A stretch of DNA of 46,241 bases, from the NCBI GenBank assembly GCA_009885805.1, contig VFJZ01000089.1, positions 1 through 46,241 of the forward strand, in the 5' to 3' direction. The stretch comes from Actinomycetota bacterium (GTDB taxonomy: Bacteria > Actinomycetota > Thermoleophilia > Gaiellales > F1-60-MAGs149). Each line of letters begins with the position of its first letter. Position 1 is the stretch's first letter. The notes below the pieces were generated by a model. It had not been told where the DNA came from, ran no database searches, and saw nothing but the letters and a program-made list of their open reading frames with translations. Shown here in pieces: positions 32,195-41,519 of this stretch. The position numbers and the translations under genes are program-made.

Positions 32195-33226
32195 ATGCCC
32201 GATCTCGCGACTCGCTACCTCGGACTCGATCTGGAGAGCCCCGTGGTCGCGTCGGCGTCGCCCGGCACGGCAACGCTCGGCTCGCTCCTGCAGCTCGAAG
32301 CCGCCGGCGCCGGCGCGGTCGTCCTGCCGTCCCTGTTCGAGGAGCAGATCGCACGCGAGGTGGCGGTCGACGCCCGCGCCTGGTGGTCTGACCTGGAGCA
32401 GGCCTCGGCCAGCCTCGGTGCATCGGTCGATCTGGACGCGTACAACGCCGGGACGGTCGAGTACCTGCAACTGATCCGGCGCGCCCGCTCCCGGTTGGAT
32501 ATCCCCGTGATCGCCAGCGTCTCCTGCTCCACGCCTGACGGCTGGCTGCAGTACGCGCAACTCACCGCCGAGGCAGGCGCCCACGCCCTCGAGCTCAACC
32601 TCTACGCCCTCGGGGCCGATCCGCAGCGGCCGGCAGCGGCCATCGAGCGCGCCTACAGCCGCGTCGTCACGACGGTCGCGGCGGCTGCCGGGATCCCGAT
32701 CAGCGTCAAGATTGCCAACGAGTTCACATCGCTCGGCCACACCGTCCAGGCGCTCGGCGACGCGGGCGCGGCCGCGGTCGTGCTGTTCAACCGGCGCCAG
32801 TCGCTCGACGTCGATCTCCAGGCCCTCAGCGGGCGACCGGTCGTGCGACTCTCGAGCGCCGCGGAGATCGGCCCCGTGCTTCGTGCCCTGTGGGCGCTGT
32901 CGGCGCGCGTGCCGGTCGATCTCGCGGCGTCCACGGGCATCTGGAGCGGCGACGACGCCGCCCGTGCGATCGCCTGCGGCGCTCGGGTCGTCTACGTCGC
33001 CTCGGCGGTGCTGCGCGACGGTGCCGCTGCCGTCAGCAAGATCGCCGCCGGCCTCGCCGCGACGATGACCTCGCTCGGGCTTGACGGGGTCGACGCGCTC
33101 CGCGGCCGGGCGGCCCTCCCTGCGGGCGAAGACCCGGCAGCGGCCGATCGCCTCGGCTACATCGCCGCGATGCTGCGCACGGCGTCGTCAACCTCGACGG
33201 TGGAGCGGCCGATACCGTCCGGGTGA
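32195..33226 (+). CDS. Dihydroorotate dehydrogenase-like FMN protein
   Basis: A TIM-barrel, FMN-type protein of 343 residues annotated in many genomes as dihydroorotate-dehydrogenase-like. It has YLGLDLESPVVASASP at the start, the active-site loop VIASVSCSTPDGW, ALELNLYAL and the phosphate loop AASTGIWSGDDAARAI. Catalytic residues of true PyrD are only partly matched, so it may not act in pyrimidine synthesis; no pyr genes are near. Its stop overlaps the next gene's start as GTGA, so it is translationally coupled to the c-di-GMP enzyme. This is an odd partner and no functional link is known to me. Confidence 0.8.
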   Translation: MPDLATRYLGLDLESPVVASASPGTATLGSLLQLEAAGAGAVVLPSLFEEQIAREVAVDARAWWSDLEQASASLGASVDLDAYNAGTVEYLQLIRRARSRLDIPVIASVSCSTPDGWLQYAQLTAEAGAHALELNLYALGADPQRPAAAIERAYSRVVTTVAAAAGIPISVKIANEFTSLGHTVQALGDAGAAAVVLFNRRQSLDVDLQALSGRPVVRLSSAAEIGPVLRALWALSARVPVDLAASTGIWSGDDAARAIACGARVVYVASAVLRDGAAAVSKIAAGLAATMTSLGLDGVDALRGRAALPAGEDPAAADRLGYIAAMLRTASSTSTVERPIPSG

Positions 33227-35154
33227 CAACGCCCGGACACGACGGCGACGGCGCGACCGCACTCTGCGCAATCGATGCGGACGGCGTCGTCCGTGGCGGC
33301 AACGCGAGCTTCGCCGTGCTGCTCGGCAGTCCCCTCGACGAGTTGATCGGCGAACCGCTGGCCGAGCGCCTCGATGGTGCGTTCGACCTCGCCGAGACGG
33401 CGCCCCAGGACGTCGTCGGACGCCGGCCGGACGGCGAACGGGTGCGGCTTCGCCTCACGGTCGCTCCGCTCGCGCTGGCAGACGGCCCGCGGCAGCTGAT
33501 CGCGACGATCACCCAGCGGCTGACGGCTGCCGGGTCGGGGCCGGTCGGCGGGCTCGAGGGTCTCCTGCACGGCATCGGCGATCAGCTGTACGCATTTCTG
33601 ATCGACGACACCGGCGCCACGACGACCACCTTCGCGGGGCCCGGCGGCGACGCCCTCCTCGGCGGCACCATCCCCGAGGGCACCGACCTCATCACGGCCT
33701 GGCGTCGTGCCGCCCACCCGGACGATCGCGCGATCTTCGATCGCCACCTGCGAACGCTGCGGTCGATCAAGCACAGCGAGGAGGCGGTCCGGATCGTCGG
33801 CCTCGACGGGAAGGCGAGGACGATCTCGTTCCGCGCCTGGCCGACTACCGCTGGCGGCGTCGTGGTTGTTCACGGGGTCGCGTCGGACGTGACCGCCAGG
33901 GTCTCGCTGGAGCGGGTGATGCGTGCGAGCTTCGGCGCCACGCAACGCGGCGCCGAGGCGCTCGATCGGGCCCGTCGCGAGGCCGAACACCAGGCTCGCA
34001 CGGACGCCCTCACCGGCGTCTACAACCGCCGGCACCTGACCGAGGTCATGGCCGCGGTACTCGCGGGCGCGTTGCACGGCGCACCGGGCGTCGCCGTCCT
34101 CCTCCTCGACATCGACCACTTCAAGAGGATCAACGACACCTACGGTCACGCCGCGGGCGACGCCGTCCTCGTGGCCGTCGCCCGCCGGATCCAGACGTCG
34201 GTACGCAAAGTCGACACCGTCGCCCGCTTCGGCGGCGAGGAGTTCTGCGTCCTGGTCGACGGGGTCCTCGACGATGACGGCCTGTTCGAGATCGCCGAAG
34301 GCGTCCGCCTGCGGATCGAGGCCCAGCCGGTGCTGGTCGAGGGCGTCGACATCTCGGTCACGACCTCGATCGGCGGCGCCCGGGCGATCGAAGGGCTGAC
34401 GCACGCCGACGACCTCGTCGACGCCGCCGACCGGGCGCTGTATGCCGCCAAGCGCCGCGGCCGAAACCAGACCCGGCTGTACAGCGAGTGGCGCTTCGAG
34501 GACCTCATCGCCGAGGATCCCGAGGCCGTCCGGATCGCCGAGGCCCTGTCGCTCACGGCGAGCCTGCGCGAGGGCGTGAGCAGCATGCACCCGATGCAGG
34601 TCGCGGACCTCGCGATGCGAACCGCCGAGGCACTCGGCCAGCCGGCTGCAGTCGTCCTGCGCAGTCGGCTCGGGGGCTGGCTGCACGATGTCGGCAAGGT
34701 GGCGATCCCGGATCGGATCCTGACGAAGGCCGGGACTCTGACCGAGGACGAGTGGGCGACGATGCGCAGCCACCCCGCGATCGGTGGCGAGATCATCCAG
34801 CGCGTCTCCGGTCTCAAGGAGGCGATCCGCGCCGTCCGGCATCACCACGAACGGTGGGACGGCACCGGTTATCCCGACGGCCTCCGCGGCGATGCAATCC
34901 CGATCGAGGCGCGCATCGTCGCGGCGGCCGACGCCTGGTCGGCGATGACGTCCGATCGACCCCACCGGGCGGCGCTCGAGTGGAGCGTCGCGCTCCGCGA
35001 ACTGCAGGGCATGTCAGGCAGCCAGCTCGATCCGGTCGTCGTGCCGATCCTCGTGCGGCTCATCACCGAGGATCGGGCGAGGCTGTCGAGCCGCATCCTG
35101 CAGGGCGACGACGGCATCGACCGCCGTTATCGCTCGAAGGACGAAGCCGCGTAG
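33223..35154 (+). CDS. PAS-GGDEF-HD-GYP cyclic-di-GMP enzyme
   Basis: A 643-residue cytoplasmic signalling protein with both c-di-GMP synthase and hydrolase domains. Two PAS-like regions (about 12-95 and 115-225) precede GGDEF (about 255-420) with an intact GGEEF (337-341) and inhibitory RxxD site RKVD (328-331). The C-terminal HD-GYP domain (about 445-630) has LHDVGK (H488, D489), HHHERWDGTGYPDG with GYP at 549-551, and IVAAADAW. Both halves look active. There is no membrane helix or receiver domain, so the input is probably a small ligand bound by PAS. The GTG start overlaps the upstream stop (GTGA). It converges on the lipoprotein gene with 9 bp between. Confidence 0.93.
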   Translation: MTTPGHDGDGATALCAIDADGVVRGGNASFAVLLGSPLDELIGEPLAERLDGAFDLAETAPQDVVGRRPDGERVRLRLTVAPLALADGPRQLIATITQRLTAAGSGPVGGLEGLLHGIGDQLYAFLIDDTGATTTTFAGPGGDALLGGTIPEGTDLITAWRRAAHPDDRAIFDRHLRTLRSIKHSEEAVRIVGLDGKARTISFRAWPTTAGGVVVVHGVASDVTARVSLERVMRASFGATQRGAEALDRARREAEHQARTDALTGVYNRRHLTEVMAAVLAGALHGAPGVAVLLLDIDHFKRINDTYGHAAGDAVLVAVARRIQTSVRKVDTVARFGGEEFCVLVDGVLDDDGLFEIAEGVRLRIEAQPVLVEGVDISVTTSIGGARAIEGLTHADDLVDAADRALYAAKRRGRNQTRLYSEWRFEDLIAEDPEAVRIAEALSLTASLREGVSSMHPMQVADLAMRTAEALGQPAAVVLRSRLGGWLHDVGKVAIPDRILTKAGTLTEDEWATMRSHPAIGGEIIQRVSGLKEAIRAVRHHHERWDGTGYPDGLRGDAIPIEARIVAAADAWSAMTSDRPHRAALEWSVALRELQGMSGSQLDPVVVPILVRLITEDRARLSSRILQGDDGIDRRYRSKDEAA

Positions 35155-35163
35155 GACGATGGG

Positions 35164-35718
35164 CTACGGATCGCAGCCGGCCGGCGGGTCACCGACGTCG
35201 GCCGCGCAGACGACCACGGTGTGGGTCACCTCCCCGGTGCGGTCGTCAGCACCGGCCCGGTAGCGGATCCGCAGGCCCCTGACCTCGTACCGGCCAGGCG
35301 CGGCTGGGGTGAGGCCGACGAGCAGCTCCGCCTGCGGCCGCTCGCTGGTCTCGTCGTACGGGGCGAGCTCGACCGACCCGGGCGACGGCAGGCCAGCCGT
35401 CGCCGCCGGCAGCTGCCCCGAGCCGCTCACGGACGGGTTCGGGTCACCGGTCGCGTCGCCGTCGACCCCGAGAACGCGGACGCGGACGCCGGTGACGGCG
35501 AGGCCAGCGGCGATCTCCAGCGGCTCGACCGCGACGATCACGAGCGGCTCCGCGCCGCGGTTGACGACCACGACCGAGGCCCACACCGCCTCGCCAGCGG
35601 TGGCGACACCGATCGCGACCCGCGTCGGCACGCCCGAGGCCAGCGGACCGTCCGCCGCTCGCTCACTCCCGCAGGCGCCGACGAGGAGCACCGCAACGAG
35701 GGCAGCGGCCCGGGTCAC
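35164..35718 (-). CDS. Putative lipoprotein of unknown function
   Basis: A 184-residue exported protein with a lipobox LLVGAC (Cys at 16) after a short basic and hydrophobic signal. The rest is a beta-rich Ig-like domain (VWASVVVVNRGAEPLVIVAV) of the kind found in proteins that hold other surface components. It ends in a segment with two Cys (VVVCAADVGDPPAGCDP). The GTG at 35718 overlaps the dapB stop as GTGA, so it is co-translated with dapB. That coupling has no obvious meaning. Confidence 0.75.
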   Translation of the reverse strand: MTRAAALVAVLLVGACGSERAADGPLASGVPTRVAIGVATAGEAVWASVVVVNRGAEPLVIVAVEPLEIAAGLAVTGVRVRVLGVDGDATGDPNPSVSGSGQLPAATAGLPSPGSVELAPYDETSERPQAELLVGLTPAAPGRYEVRGLRIRYRAGADDRTGEVTHTVVVCAADVGDPPAGCDP

Positions 35719-36515
35719 GGAGCGAACATGATCGTATCCAGACCGCGCACCAGCCCGACCGTCCCCCGGACGTGGCGGGCGGCGAGCAGCGAGCCGCGCA
35801 CGAAGATCGCGCCGTCCGGCTCGGAGTCGTGCCGAAGCAGCAGTCGTTCACCTGGCAACCCGAAATGCGCCTCCACTGACGCCGTGTAGCCCGGCAGACG
35901 GATCGAGTGGACGCGGGCGCCGCCAAACTCCGCGCCGCGTGCCGCCACCGGGCCGACGAGATCGGCGGCCGGCAGACCCGGCTCGGGCGGCCGTTCGGCA
36001 CCGAGCAGCTCGGCGAGCTCCCGCGCGGTGCCGCTCGGCACGTCCGGCTTCGACGCCTTGCAGTACTCCACGACCTCCCAGTGCGGGACGTGCCGCGCGA
36101 CGATCCGGGCGCAATGCTGGAGCAGCGCTGCGGTGATCGAGAAGTTGCCCGTCGCGGCACCGACGCCCGCCGCGCGGGCGGCAGCGTCGATCGCCTGGAA
36201 GTCGGCGTCGGACAGCCCGGTCGTACCGATCACCACCGGGACGCGACGGGCGAAGGCCGCGGCGAGCGTCTCGCGGATCACCGCCGGGTGGGTGTAGTCG
36301 ATCAGGACGTCGGGGCCGGCGTCGAGCGCCGCCGTCAGGTCGTCGGTGATCGCGACACCGACCGCCTCGCCGCCGACTGCCTCGCCCGCGTCGCGGCCGA
36401 CCTCGCGCCGCGCGATCGCGGAGTGGAGACTGAAATCCGGATCGGTGTGAACGGCCTCGACCAGCCGGCGCCCGACGGTTCCGAGGGCACCGGCGACACA
36501 GACCGCGATCGGCAT
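35715..36515 (-). CDS. dapB: 4-hydroxy-tetrahydrodipicolinate reductase (DapB), variant active site
   Basis: NAD(P)H-dependent reductase of the lysine/diaminopimelate pathway, 266 residues. The cofactor motif is VAGALGTVGRR (7-17), with IDYTHP, IGTTGL and GNFSITAAL as in DapB, and the C-terminal dimer segments. The substrate loop PSGTA (160-164) is intact. The usual HHRHK before it reads C-K-A-S-K (152-156): the Lys is kept but the His residues are gone. The ATG at 36515 is the family start; the longer frame to 36701 overlaps nrdJ. The lipoprotein gene is coupled to its stop. Confidence 0.88.
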   Translation of the reverse strand: MPIAVCVAGALGTVGRRLVEAVHTDPDFSLHSAIARREVGRDAGEAVGGEAVGVAITDDLTAALDAGPDVLIDYTHPAVIRETLAAAFARRVPVVIGTTGLSDADFQAIDAAARAAGVGAATGNFSITAALLQHCARIVARHVPHWEVVEYCKASKPDVPSGTARELAELLGAERPPEPGLPAADLVGPVAARGAEFGGARVHSIRLPGYTASVEAHFGLPGERLLLRHDSEPDGAIFVRGSLLAARHVRGTVGLVRGLDTIMFAP

Positions 36516-36606
36516 CAGAGGTCGATCCGCGTGCCGGGTTCGACGACGCGCGCGCCGATCGTCAGCGCTCCGACACCCGCGCTGCCATGGGTCGGGGGTC
36601 GGGCAT

Positions 36607-39600
36607 TCAGGAGCAGCCCGACGTCTCCCCGCAGGAGTCGCACTTGAGGCAGGTGCCGTTGCGGGCGAGCGTGAACTGGCCGCAGTTCCAGCAGGGGTCA
36701 CCCTCGTAGCCGCGCAACCGGGCCGCGTCGCGGTCGCTCATCACCAGCGGCGCGACCGGCGTCACGGCCTGGCCGGACCGGATCGGCCCGGTGGTGACGG
36801 CGACGGGCGCCGGCTCGAACGGGGCGAGATGCTCCGAACGCGGGTGGGAGCCGATCGTGTCGTGCCGGAGATCTTCCGGCTTGACCTGCGCGAGGTCGTC
36901 GCGGCCGAGATAGGAGATGGCCAGCTCGCGGAAGATGTAGTCGATCACGGACGTCGCCATCTTGATGTGGGCGTTGCCGGCGACCATGCCGTTCGGCTCG
37001 AAGCGCGTGAAGACGAACGCGTCGACGTACTCCTCGAGCGGGACGCCGTGCTGCAGGCCGAGCGAGATCGCGATCGCGAACGAGTTCATCAGACTCCGGA
37101 AGGCGGCGCCCTCCTTGTGCATGTCGATGAACACCTCGCCGAGCGTGCCGTCGGTGTACTCGCCCGTCCGGACGTAGACCTTGTGCCCGCCGACGCTCGC
37201 CTTCTGGGTGTAGCCGGCACGCCGCTCGGGCAGACGCCGACGTTCGCGCAAGTACTCGACGACGACGCGCTCCGCCACCTCGACCCCGGACGGCAGCAGG
37301 GCGCGGATCTCCTCGGCGGCCACGTCCGTCTCGTCGTCACCGACGGCGAGCGCTTCGGCAGCCGATGACGACAGCGGCTGGGACAGCTTCGCGCCGTCGC
37401 GATACAGCGCGACCGCCTTGATCATGCGCTGCCAGGAGACGCGATACACCTCCGCGACGTCGGCGATCGTGGCCGCGTTCGGCATGTTGATCGTCTTCGA
37501 GATCGCACCCGACAGGAACGGCTGGGCGGCAGCCATCATCTCGACGTGTGCAAGCGGGCGGATCGCCCGTGTGCCGAGACGCCCGCAGCGGTTGGCGCAG
37601 TCGAACACGGGCAGGTGCTCGTCGCGCAGGTGCGGGGCGCCCTCGACGGTCATCGTGCCGCACAGATAGAGGTTCGCCTCCTCGATCTCCTCCTGCGAGA
37701 AGCCGAGCGCCGACAGGAGGTCGAACCCGGGGCGCTGCAGGTCGTCGGGATCGATGCCGAGCCGCTCGACGCACGTCTCGTCGCCGATCGTGAAGCGCGT
37801 GAACGCGAAGCGGACGTCGAACGCCGCGCGTACGGCGCCCTCGACGGCCTCGATCGCGGCGTCATCGAACCCGAGCCGCCGCAGCTCGGCGGGGGCGAGG
37901 TGCGGGCAGCCGGCGAGCGTGCCCGAGCCGACGCAGTAGCGGATGATCTCGTCGGCCTGGGCCGGCGTGTAGCCGAGATGGGCGAGCGCCGGCGGCACCG
38001 AGGCGTTGACGATCTTGAAGTAGCCACCGCCGGCGAGCTTCTTGAACTTGACGAGCGCGAAGTCGGGCTCGATGCCGGTCGTATCGCAGTCCATCACGAG
38101 ACCGATCGTGCCGGTCGGCGCGATCAGCGTCACCTGGGCGTTGCGGAAGCCGTGCGCCTCACCGAGCGCCAGCGCCCGATCCGCCTCGTCGCGCGCCGCG
38201 GCGAGCAGCGCCGGCTCGCAGACGGCGGCGTCGATCGGCACCGGGCCGACGGACAGTCCTTCGTACTCCTCCGCGGCGGCCGCGTAGGCGGCGCGACGGT
38301 GGTTGCGGACGACCCGCAGCATCGCGTCCGCGTTGCGCTCGTAGGCCGGGAACGGGCCCAGCTCCGCGGCCATCTCGGCGCTCGTGGCGAGCGATGTGAA
38401 GTGCATGACCGCCGTCAGCGCGGCGCACAGGGCGGTCGCCTCGGGCGAGTCGTACGGCAGGCCGCGGCGCATCGCGAGCGCACCCATGTTGGCGTAGCCG
38501 AGCCCGAGCGTCCGGTAGGCGTAGGAACGCTCCGCGATCTCCCGCGACGGGAACTGCGCCATCAGCACCGAGATCTCGAGCACGATCGTCCAGAGCCGAA
38601 CCGCGTGCCGGTACAGCTCGACGTCGAAGCCCTCGTCACCCTCGAAGCGCAGGAGATTCAGCGACGCGAGGTTGCACGCGGTGTCGTCGAGGAAGACGTA
38701 CTCGGAGCAGGGGTTGGAGGCACGGATCGGCCCATCGGCCGGGCACGTGTGCCACTCGTTGGTGGTGTCGTGGAACTGCAGGCCAGGGTCGGCGCAGAGC
38801 CAGGCGGCCTCGGCGACGTCGTCCCAGAGGTCGCGTGCGCGCAGGGTCGCGCACGGCGTCGGGTCGCGGCTCTCGTCGCGGGCGCGCACCTTCTCCGTCC
38901 GCTCGTACAGACGCCAGCTGTCGTCGGTCTCGACGGCCTGCATGAAGGCCGTCGTCACGCGCACCGAGTTGTTCGAGTTCTGGCCCGAGACGGTCTGGTA
39001 GGCCTCGCCCTGCCAGTCGGTGTCGTACTCCTCGATCTGCAGCTCGCGGACGCCCTGCCGCGCCAGGTCGAGCGCGCGCTGAATCGAGACGTCGGGCACG
39101 TAGGCGGTGCGGGCCGCGCGGATCGCCTGGGCGAGGGCCGGGTTGGTACGGGCTCCGAAGCGGTCGTCGCCATCGCCCTCACCGGTCGCCGCAACGATCG
39201 CGTTCAGATGCCGCGACAGGAGTCGCGAGCCGATCACCATCGCCGCGACCTTCGTCTCCTCGACCGCCTTCCAGCGGACGTACCGCCGGATGTCGGGATG
39301 GTCGAGGTCGAGCGTCACCATCTTCGCCGCCCGACGCGTGGTGCCACCGGACTTGATCGCGCCCGCGGCCCGGTCGCCGATCTTGAGGAAGCTCATCAGG
39401 CCCGAGGAGCGCCCGCCGCCCGACAGCCGCTCGTTCTCGCCGCGGAGGTCGGAGAAGTTCGAACCCGTGCCCGAGCCGTACTTGAACACCCGCGCCTCGC
39501 GAACCCAGAGGTCCATGATGCCGCCCTCGTTGACGAGGTCGTCGGCGACCGACTGGATGAAGCAGGCGTGCGGCGCGGGCCGCTCGTAGGCACTCGTCGA

Positions 39601-40128
39601 GCGTCGCAGCTCGCCGTCGGCCGGGTCGGCGTACCAGTGACCCTGTGGCGGGCCGGTGATGCCGTAGGCCCAGTGCAGGCCCGTGTTGAACCACTGCGGC
39701 GAGTTCGGCGCCGCTGCCTGCCGGGCCAGCATCGCCTGCATCTCGTCGTAGAACGCCCGCGCGTCGTCGTCGCCGAAGTAGCCGTGCCTGACCCCCCAGT
39801 ATGTCCAGCAGCCGGCAAGGCGACGGAAGACCTGCCGCGCGTCGGTCTCACCGCCGAAGCTGGCGCCGGACGCGGGCTCGGACCGCTGCGCGAACGCCGG
39901 CACGCCCTCCTCGGCGATCGGCGCGAACGCGCTCGCGACGCCCGCCTTGCGGCAGTACTTCTGCGCCAGGATGTCGACCGCGACCTGCGACCAGTCGGCC
40001 GGCGCGAGGATGGTGGCCTCGAAGACGACGGAGCCGTCCGGATTGACGATGCGCGACGTCCGCTCGGCGAACTCGACGCCGACGTACGGGTCAACCTCCG
40101 GTTCGGTGTACCGCCTCTCGATCTGCAC
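36607..40128 (-). CDS. nrdJ: Adenosylcobalamin-dependent (class II) ribonucleotide reductase
   Basis: Makes deoxyribonucleotides with coenzyme B12, without oxygen or an R2 subunit. It has 1173 residues. The barrel contains the NSPQWFNTG segment, the SNPCSEY active-site segment and [10 protein letters not shown] in the region about 450-490. A long C-terminal extension ends in a CWNCG ... CLKCDSCG zinc-ribbon-like tail with a final redox pair CGETSGC. This layout is the long NrdJ form of actinobacteria. I choose the GTG at 40128, 5 nt after AGGAGG; a TTG at 40131 is too close to it. A TAAGGT -10 lies at 40195-40200, so unlike many neighbours it has a leader of about 60 nt. No cobalamin riboswitch could be seen in so short a leader. 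Confidence 0.96.
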   Translation of the reverse strand: MQIERRYTEPEVDPYVGVEFAERTSRIVNPDGSVVFEATILAPADWSQVAVDILAQKYCRKAGVASAFAPIAEEGVPAFAQRSEPASGASFGGETDARQVFRRLAGCWTYWGVRHGYFGDDDARAFYDEMQAMLARQAAAPNSPQWFNTGLHWAYGITGPPQGHWYADPADGELRRSTSAYERPAPHACFIQSVADDLVNEGGIMDLWVREARVFKYGSGTGSNFSDLRGENERLSGGGRSSGLMSFLKIGDRAAGAIKSGGTTRRAAKMVTLDLDHPDIRRYVRWKAVEETKVAAMVIGSRLLSRHLNAIVAATGEGDGDDRFGARTNPALAQAIRAARTAYVPDVSIQRALDLARQGVRELQIEEYDTDWQGEAYQTVSGQNSNNSVRVTTAFMQAVETDDSWRLYERTEKVRARDESRDPTPCATLRARDLWDDVAEAAWLCADPGLQFHDTTNEWHTCPADGPIRASNPCSEYVFLDDTACNLASLNLLRFEGDEGFDVELYRHAVRLWTIVLEISVLMAQFPSREIAERSYAYRTLGLGYANMGALAMRRGLPYDSPEATALCAALTAVMHFTSLATSAEMAAELGPFPAYERNADAMLRVVRNHRRAAYAAAAEEYEGLSVGPVPIDAAVCEPALLAAARDEADRALALGEAHGFRNAQVTLIAPTGTIGLVMDCDTTGIEPDFALVKFKKLAGGGYFKIVNASVPPALAHLGYTPAQADEIIRYCVGSGTLAGCPHLAPAELRRLGFDDAAIEAVEGAVRAAFDVRFAFTRFTIGDETCVERLGIDPDDLQRPGFDLLSALGFSQEEIEEANLYLCGTMTVEGAPHLRDEHLPVFDCANRCGRLGTRAIRPLAHVEMMAAAQPFLSGAISKTINMPNAATIADVAEVYRVSWQRMIKAVALYRDGAKLSQPLSSSAAEALAVGDDETDVAAEEIRALLPSGVEVAERVVVEYLRERRRLPERRAGYTQKASVGGHKVYVRTGEYTDGTLGEVFIDMHKEGAAFRSLMNSFAIAISLGLQHGVPLEEYVDAFVFTRFEPNGMVAGNAHIKMATSVIDYIFRELAISYLGRDDLAQVKPEDLRHDTIGSHPRSEHLAPFEPAPVAVTTGPIRSGQAVTPVAPLVMSDRDAARLRGYEGDPCWNCGQFTLARNGTCLKCDSCGETSGCS

Positions 40129-40194
40129 CAATGCCTCCTCGGCCGTACCTCTGGGGGGCCGCCGCGCGCCGGGCGCAACGCGGACGGGTTGGGA

Positions 40195-40200
40195 ACCTTA
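40195..40200 (-). promoter_or_regulatory. Predicted -10 of nrdJ
   Basis: TAAGGT on the minus strand, giving an mRNA leader of roughly 60 nt that carries the strong Shine-Dalgarno AGGAGG. Confidence 0.35.
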
Positions 40201-40250
40201 GAGGCCGGATCGGACGGAGCCGACGACGACAGGGTACCGCTTCGTGTCGG

Positions 40251-40256
40251 TATTGT
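40251..40256 (+). promoter_or_regulatory. Predicted -10 of the M24-family gene
   Basis: TATTGT, 9 nt before the ATG at 40266. This gives a leaderless or nearly leaderless mRNA. Confidence 0.4.
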
Positions 40257-40265
40257 CCGTCCCCG

Positions 40266-41507
40266 ATGGAGTATCGCGACGAGGTCTACTTCGCCGGCCA
40301 GGTCGAGGCCGAGCCGCCCTTCCCGGCCGCCGAGTTCGCCGGTCGCTGCAGCCGCATCCGCGACCGGATGGCGGCAGCCGGGATCGACTGTCTCGTCCTG
40401 TCGGCGCCGGAGTCGATGTTCTACGTCTCCGGCTACCAGTGCGAGTGGTACCAGGCGCAGTCGCCGCCGCAGTGGCCGGCGGCGAGCTGCACCGTCCTGC
40501 ACGTCGACCACGAGCAGCCGCTGCACTTCGACACGGAGCGCGAGGCGGCGCTCGGGCGGATCACGGCGACGGGCGTGGAGCCACGACTCTTCCCGCGGAC
40601 GGCCCTGCGCGGCGGTGCCGCCTACGTCGCCGACGAACTGGCGCAGGCCGGCTGGCTGCGGGGGCGCGTCGGACTCGAACTGTGGTCGTACCGGCCGAAC
40701 CGCGTCCTCTCCGAGGCGTTTCAGATCGCGCTCGAGGCGCACGGCGCCCGCGTTGTGGACGCGACCTTCCTCGTGCGGGAGGAGCGGTGGCTGAAGTCGC
40801 CGCTGGAGCTGGCCGCGATCCGTGAGGCGGCGACGATCGCCGACGTAGGGATGACAGCGGCGCGCTCTGCGATCCAGGTCGGCGTGACCGAACTCGAGGT
40901 CTACGGCGAACTCGTCCGCGCGCTCGCCCGGGCGGGCGGCGAGAACACCGCGATCACCCAGCCGGTCCTGTCGGGCCCGAAGACGGTCGCCGCTCACGCG
41001 CTGTCGAGCCGTCGCCGGATCGGCGCGGACGAGGTCGTCACGGTTGACTGCTCCGGCGTCCGGCACCGCTACCACGCGAATCTGGCGCGCACCTTCTTCA
41101 CGGGCGAACCGCCGGACGACATCGCCGCGGTCGCCGCACTCGCCGCTGCCTCGATCGAGGTTGTCCGGCCGCTCCTGCGACCCGGCCTGCCGTTCCGCGA
41201 ACTGTCGGCGACGGTGCGGGCGTACTACGAGGACGCCGGCCTGTGGGGATCACGCGGCTGGATTGGCGGCTACGAGATGGGCATCGCCTTCTACGGCGAC
41301 TGGGTCGGCAACGTCGTCTGGGACCCGCTCTCCGATGTGAACGCCGACCGCGTCTTCGCACCCGGCACGGCCGTCAACATCGAGACGCAGATCTTCCTCC
41401 CGCGCCACCAGGGGCTGTTCTTCGCGATCGATACGCTGATCTTCGACGCCGACCGCGCCGAAGTCGCCTCGACCCTGCCCGTGCCACTCGGCAAGGTTGG
41501 CTGGTAG
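40266..41507 (+). CDS. M24-family (pita-bread fold) hydrolase, Xaa-Pro/creatinase/ectoine-hydrolase-like
   Basis: A 413-residue protein with the creatinase N-domain (RMAAAGIDCLVLSAPESMFYVSGYQ) and a C-terminal pita-bread fold (about 175-400). The five metal-ligand positions of true aminopeptidases are mostly changed. The first Asp is kept (VTVDCSG), the second reads Asn (HANLART), the GHGIG His is replaced in GGYEMGI, the first Glu is kept (NIETQIF) and the last is Asp (AIDTLIF). Metal-free relatives such as creatinase and ectoine hydrolase are therefore better models than dipeptidases. It begins at the ATG at 40266 and is followed after 12 bp by an amino-acid permease, which suggests uptake and breakdown of a small N-compound. 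Confidence 0.78.
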   Translation: MEYRDEVYFAGQVEAEPPFPAAEFAGRCSRIRDRMAAAGIDCLVLSAPESMFYVSGYQCEWYQAQSPPQWPAASCTVLHVDHEQPLHFDTEREAALGRITATGVEPRLFPRTALRGGAAYVADELAQAGWLRGRVGLELWSYRPNRVLSEAFQIALEAHGARVVDATFLVREERWLKSPLELAAIREAATIADVGMTAARSAIQVGVTELEVYGELVRALARAGGENTAITQPVLSGPKTVAAHALSSRRRIGADEVVTVDCSGVRHRYHANLARTFFTGEPPDDIAAVAALAAASIEVVRPLLRPGLPFRELSATVRAYYEDAGLWGSRGWIGGYEMGIAFYGDWVGNVVWDPLSDVNADRVFAPGTAVNIETQIFLPRHQGLFFAIDTLIFDADRAEVASTLPVPLGKVGW

Positions 41508-41510
41508 GCT
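41505..41510 (+). promoter_or_regulatory. Possible internal -10 before the permease gene
   Basis: TAGGCT overlaps the stop codon of the M24-family gene and lies 9 nt before the ATG at 41520. It could give the permease its own nearly leaderless transcript beside the operon one. Confidence 0.3.
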
Positions 41511-41519
41511 CGCCTCCCG

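Noticed and set aside
36516-36606. Short minus-strand peptide ending EPGTRIDL with a TGATG overlap to dapB
   Set aside because: No start codon in that frame after the nrdJ stop, and too short to support as a gene.
37546-40794. Long plus-strand frame opposite nrdJ
   Set aside because: Shadow of nrdJ with no family features; it also runs into the M24-family gene in the wrong frame.
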